From Nitrosomonas sp. (GTDB lineage Bacteria > Pseudomonadota > Gammaproteobacteria > Burkholderiales > Nitrosomonadaceae), in assembly GCA_016708955.1 (NCBI GenBank), contig JADJES010000012.1, forward strand, positions 47,250 through 111,249: a DNA stretch of 64,000 nucleotides, given 5' to 3'. Below are positions 29,567 through 39,670 of the stretch, piece by piece. The translations under genes were made by a program, and so were the position numbers. Positions within the stretch are counted from its first letter, which is position 1. Every line of letters starts with the position of its first letter. A model generated the notes under the pieces. The model was given only the letters and a program-made list of their open reading frames with translations, was not told where the DNA came from and searched no databases.

Positions 29567-29984
29567 CAGTTTCTCCTTGCAATAACTGCAACTGAGTTTG
29601 CTAACGTATTAGCTAGTACCAGATCCGACCTACAACCAATTCGTTTAGAGATTCTAAGAAACCAAGGTTGACTCCATTCTCTGTAAAAGTTACTTTGTTT
29701 AGAGTGACGGCTCTGGATTATTAACAACTCTACTTATACTTTTCTCTATATTAATCTTATTGAACATTGTGCCGTTAATCCAGCCACAATTATTTCTGCA
29801 ACACATTAGATAAAGCCAACATGGCTTTTTAAATTATGAGCCTAATCCGATTTGTTAAAAATAGCGACAGTAATATTGCGTCGAGTGGGGAAAAGTGTAT
29901 TTTCTCCTGGAAAAGGTGTTGTTCAAAATAGTTTTATGAGAACATGTGAAAGAAAAGGTAAATTCTGTCCAATGCCATTAATAC
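29567..29984. other. intergenic region between kinase and exopolysaccharide genes
   Basis: A 418-bp AT-rich stretch between divergent genes that must hold the promoters of the kinase and of the epsL-like gene. I see no gene, no long palindrome and no clear consensus promoter in it. Confidence 0.45.
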
Positions 29985-30017
29985 TTGGCTATTAGAAACT
30001 CTGAGAATCTCACATTA

Positions 30018-31324
30018 ATGATACATCAGTTCATGGAAGTTACACTTACAAGCATCACTCAGTATCCGACGCGTATAGCGACCCACTTTTCACGGCCCAG
30101 CCGGTTGCGGTTTTTCCTTCCAGGGGTTTTGCTGTTGTTCTTTTTCAACCAGCTTGCATCTGCTGCTGTAATAGGCAAAGTAGTACAGCCCTTTGCAAGC
30201 TATACCTTTACCGCTGATGATAACCTATTGCGTATACGGGATAAAATGGATCCACTGCCATTGCTTGGCACGCGTAATCTTTTCGATATGTCCCATCGCT
30301 TTACCGGCGGTCTTATGTTTGAGAAAGAAATCAGCCGGCAACGATTGACTGCCAATCTGAACTGGACTCACACCAGCTTCGAGAAATTCAATCAGATGGA
30401 TAACAATTTGAAAAGTTTGAACGGTAACTGGAACTGGTTTCTAGGCAATCGCTTGGAAGGTAATATGGGAGCAAGCTACGTGCAATCACTGGCACCGTTC
30501 CTGTTTCAGCCGGGTGTTAAAAAATATACGTACCGAGCAGACAGAATTCATCAATGCCATTTGGCGCTTTCACCCAAGCTGGAATTTGAATGGCCGCTAT
30601 ACGCGCTATGATCTCAATACGGATAGTCCGAACGACAGAATGAGATTTCTTAACCGTACTGAAGATCGGTTTGAAGGCGGAATCGACTATGTGACATCCG
30701 GCAGAAATACAGTGGGCGTCCTCTTTCGCGATACCTTGGGGATTTTCCGGTTCTTGTCCGGGCACCGGATGGCTCATTCACAGACAACAGTTATGATCAG
30801 AAAGAAGCATTGGCCAAAATCAACTGGGCAGTATCTGCAAAATCCAACCTTAGCGGGACAGGGGGATGGGTAGAACGCAACAATGCCAGCTTTAAAGCAC
30901 GTAATTTTAGTGGATTTAATGCCCGCATGACCTATAGCTGGCAACCTACCGACAAGCTCGGATTATCGATTACTGGTTGGCGTGAGACCGCAGCAATGCA
31001 ATTGCTTACCGCAAGCTTTAGTCTTAATACTGGCGTTCGTGTTGTTCCATCCTGGAACATTACACAGAAAATAAGATTGAGGGAGGATTTTTCTATCAGA
31101 ATATGAAGTTTGATCGCTTTTCTCTTCTTACCGATGAAGCATTACCATTGGGTATACATAACACGCTTCGCAATGCAGCAATAAAACTCATATACAATCC
31201 TTATCTTGGCTTGCAGCTCAGTGCCTCAGTCTATAATAATCATTTAAAATCAGATACTGCCTTCGGCGGATTTAGCGCCAATGGCGCAAATATCAATCTA
31301 CAGTATACTTACGGAAGACGATGA
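30018..31324 (+). pseudogene. EpsL-like outer-membrane beta-barrel of exopolysaccharide export, frameshifted
   Basis: Four consecutive frame segments encode one protein. It has a signal peptide (PGVLLLFFFNQLASAA), then barrel-like alternating strands with motifs GTRNLFDMSHRFTGG, RYDLNTDSPNDR and a C-terminus INLQYTYGRR. The frame changes near 30525 (at an A6 run), near 30755 and near 31085. Reading across them gives about 430 residues, matching the EpsL/VpsM-type putative outer-membrane protein of exosortase-type EPS loci. Whether the shifts are real or sequencing errors cannot be told. It overlaps the next gene by 4 bp. Confidence 0.75.
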
Positions 31325-32765
31325 CAGCCAACGATTTACCCATAGTGGCCTTCTTCAAGCATTTGCTCGATCCTTTCATCATATGGAGCATGCTAATCCT
31401 AACAACCTGGATGTATAACGAAGATTTTACCAGCTACTATTTAGTATTGGTCATTATCACTTTTTTCATTTCCACCTATATTTACGAGCGTATCCTCATT
31501 TACCGTAACTGGCGCAAAGGCAGGCTGCTTGCCTATATGCGGGATACGGTATTGGGCTGGCTGGTCATTATCGCTATCCTGATATTTCTAGGTTATGCCA
31601 CCAAATTTCATAATCAGTTTTCCAGGCAAGTGCTGTTGACTTGGTTTATTGTCACACCATTGATGCTGATTGCTAGTCATATGGTCGTACGCAGTATCGT
31701 TACCAACCTGTACAACAAAGGTAAATTGCGTTCAGCAATAGTAATCGGCGCGAACGAAACCAGTTTGGCATTCATCAAGCATATTGCAGAGCTCCCCTTT
31801 CTGTTAATCAATTATCAAGGTTTCTTCGATGAACGCAACAGCTCCCGAATCGCCGGCGATTCGGGATCCCATTTGGATGAGCTGACTGATCCTCCCATAG
31901 CCGCAACGGTTACCAGGCCGGATAACTTCGGATCCCGTTTGGGCGGACTGGTTGATGCTGTGCCTTATATTCAGAAACACAATATCGAGATGGTTTTATT
32001 AGCCTGCCGATGTCGTCTCAGCCACGTATCCAAAAGCTTATGGATGAATTGCCCGATACGACGGCTTCCATCTATTTCCTGTCGGATATTTATATCTTTG
32101 ATTTGATGCAAACTCGTTTCGATTACATCGGTAATTTGCCAGTAGTTGCAATGAATGAATCTCCCTTTGTCGGTGTCGATGGTGTGGTCAAGAATGTCAG
32201 CGACTTTATGCTGGCTGTATTGATTATTATCTTGTTATCTCCATTGATGGCGTGCATTGCATTGGCGGTAAAAATCACTTCGCCCGGTCCGGTCATCTTT
32301 AAGCAGCGCCGATATGGCCTCAACGGTGAGGAGATTACCGTCTATAAGTTTCGCTCGATGACCGTCACCGAAGATGGCGCAAAGATTCAACAAGCGAAAC
32401 AGAATGATCAGCGCTTGACCAAAATCGGCGGCTTCCTGCGCCGCACGTCATTGGATGAGTTACCGCAATTCTTCAATGTGTTACAGGGACGCATGAGCAT
32501 CGTCGGCCCGCGCCCGCATGCAGTGGCGCATAATGAGCTGTATCGCAAACTGATCAAAGGCTATATGTTACGCCACAAAGCCAAGCCAGGCATTACCGGA
32601 TGGGCTCAGGTCAATGGCTGGCGCGGCGAAACTGAAGTGTTGGAAAAAATGAAAGCTCGTATCGAGCATGATTTGTATTATCTTAAACATTGGTCTATCT
32701 GGCTCGACCTCTGGATTATCTTCAAAACCGCCTGGATCGTCCTGCGTAAAGATAATGCTTACTAA
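31321..32765 (+). pseudogene. undecaprenyl-phosphate sugar phosphotransferase (WcaJ/EpsB-like), one frameshift
   Basis: The N-terminal part has four to five membrane helices and a Rossmann-like CoA-binding fold (SAIVIGANETSLAFIKHI). The C-terminal part has the bacterial sugar transferase domain with KITSPGPVIFKQRRYGLNG, YKFRSM, RRTSLDELPQFFNVL, GPRPHAV and KPGITGWAQVNGWRGET. The protein would start EPS repeat-unit synthesis by loading a sugar phosphate onto the lipid carrier. The frame is lost near 32005, where GCCTGCCG reads as if one C is missing from GCCCTGCCG. Restoring it gives an intact 481-residue enzyme. Follows the epsL-like gene directly. Confidence 0.85.
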
Positions 32766-32788
32766 GCAAGGCCTATTCCGGATGAAGC

Positions 32789-33469
32789 TTATCCAGTTAT
32801 GCGCCCAAGCCAGCGGCTAATATCGCCTATTTCCAGTTCACATACGCTATGCGCCATAGGGTATTCATGCCATTCAAGCGGATAATTAGCAGTGAGTAAT
32901 TTGTCTCTCGAGGCAACTGCATGTGTTAAGGGTATTACTGCATCATAAATGCCATGCGCCATAAATATTCGTGTTGAGGCATTAGCAGCGCTGGCTTCCG
33001 TCGTAAGTGTTTCCGCAAGCGGTAAGTAGCATGACAAAGCAATAATTCCAGCTAGAGAATTGGTCTGACGCAACCCAGCCTGCAATGCCATCGCGCCGCC
33101 TTGTGAGAATCCGGCCAGCAGGATATGTTTTGAGGGGATACCACGCTGAATTTCCCTTTCAATCAAAGCATCAATAGCTTTCTGTGAATCACGAATACCT
33201 GATTCATCTTGACGATAATTAAAATCAGCATGATAAATGTCATACCAGGCACGCATAATATAGCCATTATTTATACTGACTGGGCGCTCAGGCGCATGCG
33301 GAAAAATAAACCGAATCGATGTTTCAGGTAGTAACTCCAGTTCACTGACTATCGGCACAAAATCATTCCCATCGGCACCTAGACCATGCAGCCAAACAAT
33401 AGCATGCGTAGGGCAAATACTGGTTTCAATCTCAACAACAGGTAAATAATCGGCTGTTTCAGTAATCAT
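32789..33469 (-). CDS. carboxylesterase / phospholipase (alpha/beta hydrolase)
   Basis: 226 residues from the ATG at 33469 (MITETADYLPVVEIE). It belongs to the carboxylesterase/lysophospholipase family: VWLHGLGADGNDF for the oxyanion hole, the nucleophile elbow AGFSQGGAMALQ, an aspartate in IYDAVIP and a histidine in MAHSVC. The PHAPERPVSINNG segment is also typical. Hydrolyses short-chain carboxylic esters, possibly acyl-thioesters. A 20-residue upstream extension is possible in frame but atypical. Convergent with the sugar transferase, 23 bp away. Confidence 0.9.
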   Translation of the reverse strand: MITETADYLPVVEIETSICPTHAIVWLHGLGADGNDFVPIVSELELLPETSIRFIFPHAPERPVSINNGYIMRAWYDIYHADFNYRQDESGIRDSQKAIDALIEREIQRGIPSKHILLAGFSQGGAMALQAGLRQTNSLAGIIALSCYLPLAETLTTEASAANASTRIFMAHGIYDAVIPLTHAVASRDKLLTANYPLEWHEYPMAHSVCELEIGDISRWLGRITG

Positions 33470-33553
33470 ATAGAAGCAATAGCCTGCATTGTATTGACAT
33501 AAAGAATTGATAGGATAAAATTTGCGCAACTTAAAGAAACTATAAAGGAAACC

Positions 33554-34672
33554 ATGAAACGTAGGGATTTTATAAAATATATTGGATCGAGTGCACTGTC
33601 TTTCCCTATTTCATCTTTAATGGCCACGCAACAATCGGTGCAGTCTTCGAACTTTAGTAATTGGACCAGTTATCGTCTGACTTTTCAAGTCGATCTTCCG
33701 GATAAAGGCAGTTCCGCCCGTTTATGGCTTCCGCTACCTGATACCAATGATCCCGGATTTCAATTTACACAAGGTAGCAACTGGAACGGCAATGCTACTA
33801 AAGCTTCATTTTCCACCATCGGCACAAGCGCTTTTCCCATTTTTAAAGCGGAATGGCAAGGAAAACAAAAAGGCAATCAGCGGCACATCACGGTCAGTTG
33901 TATTGTGAAAACTTCTAATCATTCCTTTGATCTTGGCCTTTACCCTGCAAGCAAGAACTCTGCGCTACCCAGCAGTATTAAAAATTACCTTAACCCCACT
34001 CACCTAAAACCAACGAATGGCATTGTACGTGAAACCGTACACTCCATCATAAAGGAAAGGAATGCCGCAATGACCTTGGAACAAGCAAGGTCTATCTATG
34101 ATTGGGTCATAGACAATGCACAGTATGATCAGGGAATACGTGGACGCGGGCAAGGCGATGTTAAATCCATGCTTGAGAGGAATGATCTGACTGGGAAATG
34201 CGTTGATCTAAACTCATTGTTTGTTGCGCTTGCAAAAGCAGCCAATATTCCTGCAAGAAACCAATATGGCATTCGCATCAACGAATCAAAATTACACCCT
34301 TGTATCGGGCAATACGGTGACATTAGTCAATCCCAACACTGCCGAGCTGAATTCTTTCTAGCCGGTCGCGGCTGGATACCGGTTAATCCGGCTGATGTTC
34401 AACAAGTATCAAAATTAGAGAATCTGCCTCTGAATGATCCGAAGATCGTTCAGTTAAGAGAAAAATTCTTTGGTACTTGGGAAATGAACTGGTTGACATT
34501 CAATCATGCTGAAGATTTGTCACTAAATCCCGCAAATAATACCGGAAAGTTACCTTTCTTTATGTTCCCTCATGCAGAAATTGATGGAAAAACACTGGAC
34601 AGCTTGGACCCTGAGAATTTCTCATACAAAATAACCTCAGCCGAGCTCATCGGAACCGGTGTCAAATTTTAG
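33554..34672 (+). CDS. exported transglutaminase-like protein
   Basis: 372 residues with a twin-arginine style signal (MKRRDFIKYIGSSALSFPIS). The catalytic core is a papain-like transglutaminase domain: cysteine in LTGKCVDLNSLFVALAKAAN, histidine in HCRAEFFLAG and aspartate in WIPVNPADVQ. The N-terminal third is a beta-rich region common in such bacterial proteins. It probably acts in the periplasm as a peptidase or cross-linking enzyme; the substrate is unknown. A good AAAGGAAACC ribosome site precedes the ATG. It is divergent from the esterase with 84 bp between starts. Confidence 0.88.
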   Translation: MKRRDFIKYIGSSALSFPISSLMATQQSVQSSNFSNWTSYRLTFQVDLPDKGSSARLWLPLPDTNDPGFQFTQGSNWNGNATKASFSTIGTSAFPIFKAEWQGKQKGNQRHITVSCIVKTSNHSFDLGLYPASKNSALPSSIKNYLNPTHLKPTNGIVRETVHSIIKERNAAMTLEQARSIYDWVIDNAQYDQGIRGRGQGDVKSMLERNDLTGKCVDLNSLFVALAKAANIPARNQYGIRINESKLHPCIGQYGDISQSQHCRAEFFLAGRGWIPVNPADVQQVSKLENLPLNDPKIVQLREKFFGTWEMNWLTFNHAEDLSLNPANNTGKLPFFMFPHAEIDGKTLDSLDPENFSYKITSAELIGTGVKF

Positions 34673-35253
34673 AAATATTGTTACGGAGACAAACCGGAGC
34701 CTTAACCAGTTTATGGCGTCACAAAAATGATAAAGAGACTTAATCGTTAAAATAAAGAGGGGTAATAGGGCGATTAATTCGTAAAAAATCTCCCCGTGTT
34801 GCCGTCCCAGTTCTCCATGTTTTTTGCCTGCGCCGTCTCGGTATAAACACAATAGAGCACTTGCAATCCCGTCTCGTATGCTTCAAGCTTTGATACTCTT
34901 TCATCTCAAATTTTCCATTAGGAAAATTTGAGTTTATGCCGACGAAGTAGCTACTTCTCTGCTAGCAATGTTGCGACAACAAGCATCCACACTCATCGGC
35001 AAACAAGAAACTTTACCTCTAGCTGATGATCCCTTATTACCTCGTCTGCATCTATCGACTATCCTCCTACACGAACGCAAGCAAGTACTCAAGAAAAAAA
35101 CACCCAATAGCCTCGGCTAGCACCGATAAAAAAACCTCCGGTTTTAGTTCGGACGAATCAGAAAACCATTTGTTCACTTTTGGTGAATTCGCTGCAATGT
35201 AATAAATCCACGCTTTTGGAAATTAACTCGCCTGGAAACCGTGTGAGATTGGA
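34673..35253. other. 581-bp stretch with hairpin and possible coding remnant
   Basis: No complete gene. A 12-bp perfect hairpin lies at 34905-34932. A plus-strand frame from about 34939 to 35119 reads as an amphipathic protein end (SLLAMLRQQASTLIGKQETL and on, ending NSLG) with no start, perhaps the 3' remnant of a lost gene that I cannot name. A 30-bp A/T-rich segment near 35130 resembles a decayed terminator. Confidence 0.4.
34905..34932. repeat. 12-bp perfect hairpin
   Basis: CTCAAATTTTCC and GGAAAATTTGAG pair around ATTA. It is 232 bp past the transglutaminase stop and has no T-run. It may be an operator, a decayed terminator or an end of lost mobile DNA. Confidence 0.55.
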
Positions 35254-35319
35254 ATGGCGGATTCAACTTTGAAGTGCAACTTTTGTAAGGAAGTTTATAG
35301 GCAAGCTGCGGTAGTATCG

Positions 35320-35445
35320 GAGCTACTTAAACGACCAAGTAAAAGGAGCACAGATGAGCAATGCGCGGATGCATTGGAAGCGTCCCGTTGCCCGAAGGAT
35401 TCAGCTGCCCATGCTGCGGCAACGCAAATTATTACTGTTGATCTT
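35320..35445 (+). pseudogene. IS1595-family transposase, N-terminal zinc-ribbon remnant
   Basis: The bases around GATGAGCAATGCGCGGATGC encode TDEQCADALEASR, and in the next frame FSCPCCGNANYYC, the zinc-ribbon start of IS1595/ISXO2 transposases. The same DNA, with small differences, is found in the larger IS1595-type copy at the right end of the window (about 63795-63895, minus strand). Only this fragment is left, and it sits about 140 bp upstream of the sugar dehydrogenase gene. Confidence 0.7.
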
Positions 35446-35587
35446 TTATTTGCTCAGTTTAGATTTGCAAAGTACTATTACCACGCAGCGGAAGGAAAAT
35501 CATTAGAAACTTCCAGCTTGTTCTTTTCCGAGAAAAATGAGCAACTGGGCCTACAGAAATTATATTTCACTGCCAGGAGGTCTCAAA

Positions 35588-37315
35588 ATGAAATTATATT
35601 ATCTAACATTGCCCTTATTACTATTCAGTATTGCAGTCAACGCAACAGAGATTGATGCCAATTCAACGACAATAGGCGCATCAGTAGATTCTGCAGGACA
35701 CCGCCTGGATGACCCGATTCCAGAGCCGATTCAGAAAGGCTCCGTCCGAGTAAGATTGAAACAAATTGCAACCGGTCTTACTGCACCCAACTGGGCAATT
35801 CCTATTCCAGGTGCAACAGACCATTTATATGTGAGTGATCAGGATCGGAAAATATGGCGTATCGATTTAACTACAAATAACAAAGAAATTTTCTTCGCAT
35901 TCTTTTCTTCCAATCAGGTACCGTTGGGAGCATTTGGCAGCGAATCCTATGATGAACGGGGTTTCCTAGGCTTTGCTTTTCATCCCCGATACGTCGAGAA
36001 TGGTTTGTTTTACATCTATGACTCACGAATAGGAAGTGATGCCATTGATTTTTCCACCATTCCCCCTGGTGCCACAGCCAACCATCACTCCGTCATTGAA
36101 GAATTCCGCGCTATTTCTCCAAGCTTAAATGACCTTCCTGAGTCAATTAAACAGGAAAGAATTTTATTGACAGTAGATCAGCCCCAGTTTAACCACAATG
36201 GCGGAGCGCTGAATTTCGGTCCAGATGGTATGTTATATATCGCGTTAGGCGACGGTGGTGGGGCCGACGATCGTGATGGTCAGAATTCTATTGAAGGCCC
36301 GATGATCGGCCATGGTGACGATGGCAATGGTCAAAATCCCAATAACCCGCTCGGAAGTTTACTGAGGATTGATCCGGCAGGAAATAATTCAAGCAATGGA
36401 AAGTACGGGATACCAAATGATAATCCATTTGTCGGTTTAAGTTCGGCTTTGCCTGAAACCTATGCCTACGGTTTCCGCAATCCGTTCCGTTTCTCATTCG
36501 ACTCCAAAACTGGCGCGCTGATACTTGCCGATGTGGGTCAAAATAGTATTGAGGAAGTGAACATAGTTCAGCCCGGCGGGAATTATGGTTGGGGATTGAA
36601 AGAAGGCAGTTTCCGCTTTGAACCCAATGGTAACGATTCGGGATTTGTCACCGACGGCACAGTTGCAGGGGATTTTGTCGATCCGGTCGTACAGTACGAT
36701 CACGATGAGGGTATCGCTATCATTGGAGGTTTTGTTTATCGCGGCAATGCCCTCCCTGCTTTACAAGGAAAATATGTGTTTGGGGATACAGCGAAGACTG
36801 GCAGCGGTGATGGCCGGCTCTTTTATTCTGATGGTAACAAAATTCTGGAATTGGACCTAACCGAGCGCGATCAACCTGGTTTTTGGGTACTTGGTTTCGG
36901 GCAAGATGACGATGGCGAACTCTACGTCCTCGGCAACACTACCGGCACTCCTTTTGGAACCACTGGTGCAGTGTACAAACTGGTTCCCAATGCCAGTTTT
37001 GATTCCGCCACGCTTGAGATACCTGCCGTAGATGTCAGGCTTACTGATGGCAATAGCAGTGCTTATCGCGCCCGCTTGCAGTACGTCCCTGATAGCGATC
37101 CGTTGCGGTTTGAATTGGTTCAAGCTGAGAAATTAGCGGATCGTTTCCGTGGAGATGGTGCTATCTTCGATCAGCCTACTAGCACTCTCAATCTCCCGTT
37201 TATCAATATTTTTGATGCTGGCGGTAAAATATCCACTTATGCTGCCGAGCTTCAGCAGGTATCCGACACACCAACCCTGACCTTTGAATTAAAACTGGCA
37301 ACGCTTGTGAAATAG
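35588..37315 (+). CDS. secreted PQQ-dependent sugar dehydrogenase-like protein (GSDH family)
   Basis: 575 residues from the ATG at 35588, with a GGAGG ribosome site. A signal peptide (KLYYLTLPLLLFSIAVNATE) precedes a six-bladed beta-propeller of the soluble glucose/aldose dehydrogenase family: DHLYVSDQDRKIWRID, RGFLGFAFHPRY, the His in QPQFNHNGGALNFGPDGML, GLGDGG-like ALGDGGGADD, and FRNPFRFSFD. The C-terminal 90 residues form an extra module with PVDVRL-like repeats (IPAVDVRLTDGNSSAYRARL). Expected to oxidise sugars or alcohols in the periplasm with PQQ and Ca2+; the substrate is unknown. No PQQ genes are in the window. Confidence 0.85.
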   Translation: MKLYYLTLPLLLFSIAVNATEIDANSTTIGASVDSAGHRLDDPIPEPIQKGSVRVRLKQIATGLTAPNWAIPIPGATDHLYVSDQDRKIWRIDLTTNNKEIFFAFFSSNQVPLGAFGSESYDERGFLGFAFHPRYVENGLFYIYDSRIGSDAIDFSTIPPGATANHHSVIEEFRAISPSLNDLPESIKQERILLTVDQPQFNHNGGALNFGPDGMLYIALGDGGGADDRDGQNSIEGPMIGHGDDGNGQNPNNPLGSLLRIDPAGNNSSNGKYGIPNDNPFVGLSSALPETYAYGFRNPFRFSFDSKTGALILADVGQNSIEEVNIVQPGGNYGWGLKEGSFRFEPNGNDSGFVTDGTVAGDFVDPVVQYDHDEGIAIIGGFVYRGNALPALQGKYVFGDTAKTGSGDGRLFYSDGNKILELDLTERDQPGFWVLGFGQDDDGELYVLGNTTGTPFGTTGAVYKLVPNASFDSATLEIPAVDVRLTDGNSSAYRARLQYVPDSDPLRFELVQAEKLADRFRGDGAIFDQPTSTLNLPFINIFDAGGKISTYAAELQQVSDTPTLTFELKLATLVK

Positions 37316-37477
37316 GAACATAAAAATTATCACATTCACACAGGCCTGTTTCATGCCCATCAATCTACACCCCGCTTCTTTTTTACGAGCAGCGGGGGTC
37401 GGTTAACAAAGAATCCAAGAAAACAGTCAATTCCTTGACACGCCTGTCACATATCCTGTAAGTTCACATCCTCATTT

Positions 37478-37690
37478 TTGGTGCCTTCAAATTTCTTTCT
37501 TGAAGGTTAAACGGGAAGCTGGTGCGTTCTGATTAAATTCAGGCAATGCCAGCACTGCCCCCGCAACGGTAATTGAGTTAACAATCTGCATTACGCCACT
37601 GTGTAGTGACACGGGAAGGCGCAGATCTGGGATTTATTCCGCTCATGAGTCCGGAGACCGGCCCGAAGTGACCGTTACTACGGTATCGCG
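37478..37690 (+). promoter_or_regulatory. cobalamin (AdoCbl) riboswitch
   Basis: Typical class features occur in order: GGTGCCTTC near the 5' end, GGTTAAACGGGAAGCTGGTG, the B12-box region CCCCCGCAACGGTAA, GCCACTG, GGGAAGGCGCAGAT and ATGAGTCCGGAGACCGGCC. It lies 132 bp upstream of the btuB start. B12 binding is expected to lower expression of btuB and probably of the two following genes. Confidence 0.95.
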
Positions 37691-37821
37691 GAGGGCGATC
37701 GGTGGCAATATGATCAGCTTTTATTTTCCAGGCTGGCCCGTTTGTCCATTCCAAATCTCCCTTCTGCATTCCTTATTTATTGAATTTATCAACGCGCGGG
37801 TGTGCGCGAAGGAATCAGATC

Positions 37822-39657
37822 ATGCAAGAATGTCGTTTACCGGCAATTGCTGTGCTATTACTTGGTACAGCAACAGGTTTGTCTGCAGCCACTGCAGAAC
37901 ATCAGGAAAAACCCGTTATTGTCACGGCCACACGCACGGCACAAACTGCCGAGTCTTCGCTGGCTTCAGTGACAGTCATTACACGTGCAGATATTGAACG
38001 TCAGCAGGCACGGTCGATTCAGGATCTGTTACGCGGTGTACCCGGCGTGAGTATTTCCAATAGCGGGGGAGCGGGCAAGAACACTTCAGTTTTCATGCGT
38101 GGCACCGAATCCGACCATATTCTGGTGATGATCGATAACATCAAGGTCGGTTCAGCCACATCGGGCGCGACTGCATTTGAGAATATTCCCATTGAACAGA
38201 TTGAGCGAATTGAGATCGTACGTGGCCCACGCTCCAGTTTGTATGGCTCAGAGGCCATCGGCGGTGTTATCCATATTTTCACCCGCAAAGGTGAAAGCGG
38301 CGGCCTCAAGCCGAATTTTGGCTTTGGCGGCGGCACCTATGGCACATTGGAGGGCTCGGTGGGCTTGTCGCAAAGAGGTACGCAAGGCTGGTTAAATATG
38401 AACGCCAGCGGAATCGGCACAAAAGGATTCAATGCGTGTACCGGTTCCGATACGGCAGGTTGTTTCACGAATGAGCCTGACCGGGATGGTTATCGCAATG
38501 TCGCGGGCAGCCTACGCGCAGGGTATCGGTTTCAGAATGGATTGGAAATTGATGCCAGTTTTATGCATTCTGCGGGAAAAACCGAGCTTGATGGCAGTTT
38601 TGCCAATAAGGCTGTCTTGGCACAACAGGTTCTTGGTGGCACAGCGCGTTACTCCCCGGTAGATTTCTGGCGCATGAATCTGATCGCAGGCCGCAGCCGG
38701 GATGACTCAGATAATTTCCTGGGCACTGCTTTCCAAAGCCGGTTTAATACCATACGTGATACAGTTACCTTGCTGAATGATTTTACTTTGAGTAAAAATC
38801 AATTGTTAACAGTCGGTACGGATTATCAAAATGATCACGTCAAAAGTACGGAAGCCTTCGCTGTCAACTCGCGTACTAATTGGGGTGCATTTGCTCAGCA
38901 TCAAACAACTGTCGCTAAACATGATATTTTGTTATCTCTGCGGCATGATGATAACCAACAATTCGGCAGTCGAGTGACTGGCGGCGCTGGCTGGGGTTAT
39001 CCGCTCACTGAGAATATTCGCCTGCTGGCCAATTTCGGTAGCGCTTTTAAAGCCCCCACATTTAATGAACTGTATTTCCCCGGCTTTAGTAACCCGAATT
39101 TGCGTCCGGAAGACTCGCGCAGCTACGAATTCGGCACTCGCGGCAAAGCGGATTGGGGAAATTGGTCGTTGAACGTTTATGAAACCCATATTCTTCATTT
39201 GATTGCTTTTGACGCCAATACCTTCGCACCCGCCAATATTGATCAAGCACGCATACGTGGATTTGAAGGCGTAATTAGCACACAAATAAAAGGCTGGCAA
39301 CTCAATACGAATCTGACTCTGCTTGACCCAGTGAATCGTTCGTCCGAGTTAAATCGAGGTAATATACTGCCACGGCGCGCTGAACAATCATTCCGGCTGG
39401 ATGCCGATCGCCAGTTTGGACAATATTATAAATTGGGTGCCATGCTTCTGGCTGAAGGCGAGCGTTATGATGATCTGGCCAATACCCGTAAGCTGGACAG
39501 TTACGTCAAATTTGATCTACGTGCTGAATATATCTTGAACAAACATTGGCGCTTGCAAGGACGTATTGAGAATTTATTTAATGAGCGCTATGAAACTGCT
39601 GCATTCTTCAATCAACCAGGGCGGAATTTTTTTGCCATGGTACGTTATCAACCTTAA
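37822..39657 (+). CDS. btuB: TonB-dependent vitamin B12 receptor
   Basis: Outer-membrane receptor of 611 residues from the ATG at 37822 (AAGGA ribosome site). A signal peptide ends near GLSAATA. A TonB box-like stretch (EKPVIVTATRTA), the plug domain with QDLLRGVPGVSI and MRGTESDHILVMIDN, and VRGPRSSLYGSEAIGGVIHIFT follow. The barrel includes FKAPTFNELYFPGFSNPNL and a C-terminal FFAMVRYQP. The riboswitch upstream makes cobalamin the likely ligand. First gene of a B12 unit with the small membrane protein and cobO. Confidence 0.94.
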   Translation: MQECRLPAIAVLLLGTATGLSAATAEHQEKPVIVTATRTAQTAESSLASVTVITRADIERQQARSIQDLLRGVPGVSISNSGGAGKNTSVFMRGTESDHILVMIDNIKVGSATSGATAFENIPIEQIERIEIVRGPRSSLYGSEAIGGVIHIFTRKGESGGLKPNFGFGGGTYGTLEGSVGLSQRGTQGWLNMNASGIGTKGFNACTGSDTAGCFTNEPDRDGYRNVAGSLRAGYRFQNGLEIDASFMHSAGKTELDGSFANKAVLAQQVLGGTARYSPVDFWRMNLIAGRSRDDSDNFLGTAFQSRFNTIRDTVTLLNDFTLSKNQLLTVGTDYQNDHVKSTEAFAVNSRTNWGAFAQHQTTVAKHDILLSLRHDDNQQFGSRVTGGAGWGYPLTENIRLLANFGSAFKAPTFNELYFPGFSNPNLRPEDSRSYEFGTRGKADWGNWSLNVYETHILHLIAFDANTFAPANIDQARIRGFEGVISTQIKGWQLNTNLTLLDPVNRSSELNRGNILPRRAEQSFRLDADRQFGQYYKLGAMLLAEGERYDDLANTRKLDSYVKFDLRAEYILNKHWRLQGRIENLFNERYETAAFFNQPGRNFFAMVRYQP

Positions 39658-39670
39658 CAAGGAGTTAAAT

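Noticed and set aside
35254..35655. 133-residue open frame starting MADSTLKCNFCKE
   Set aside because: It mixes an IS1595 remnant with the upstream region of the dehydrogenase gene and overlaps the true start at 35588 in another frame.
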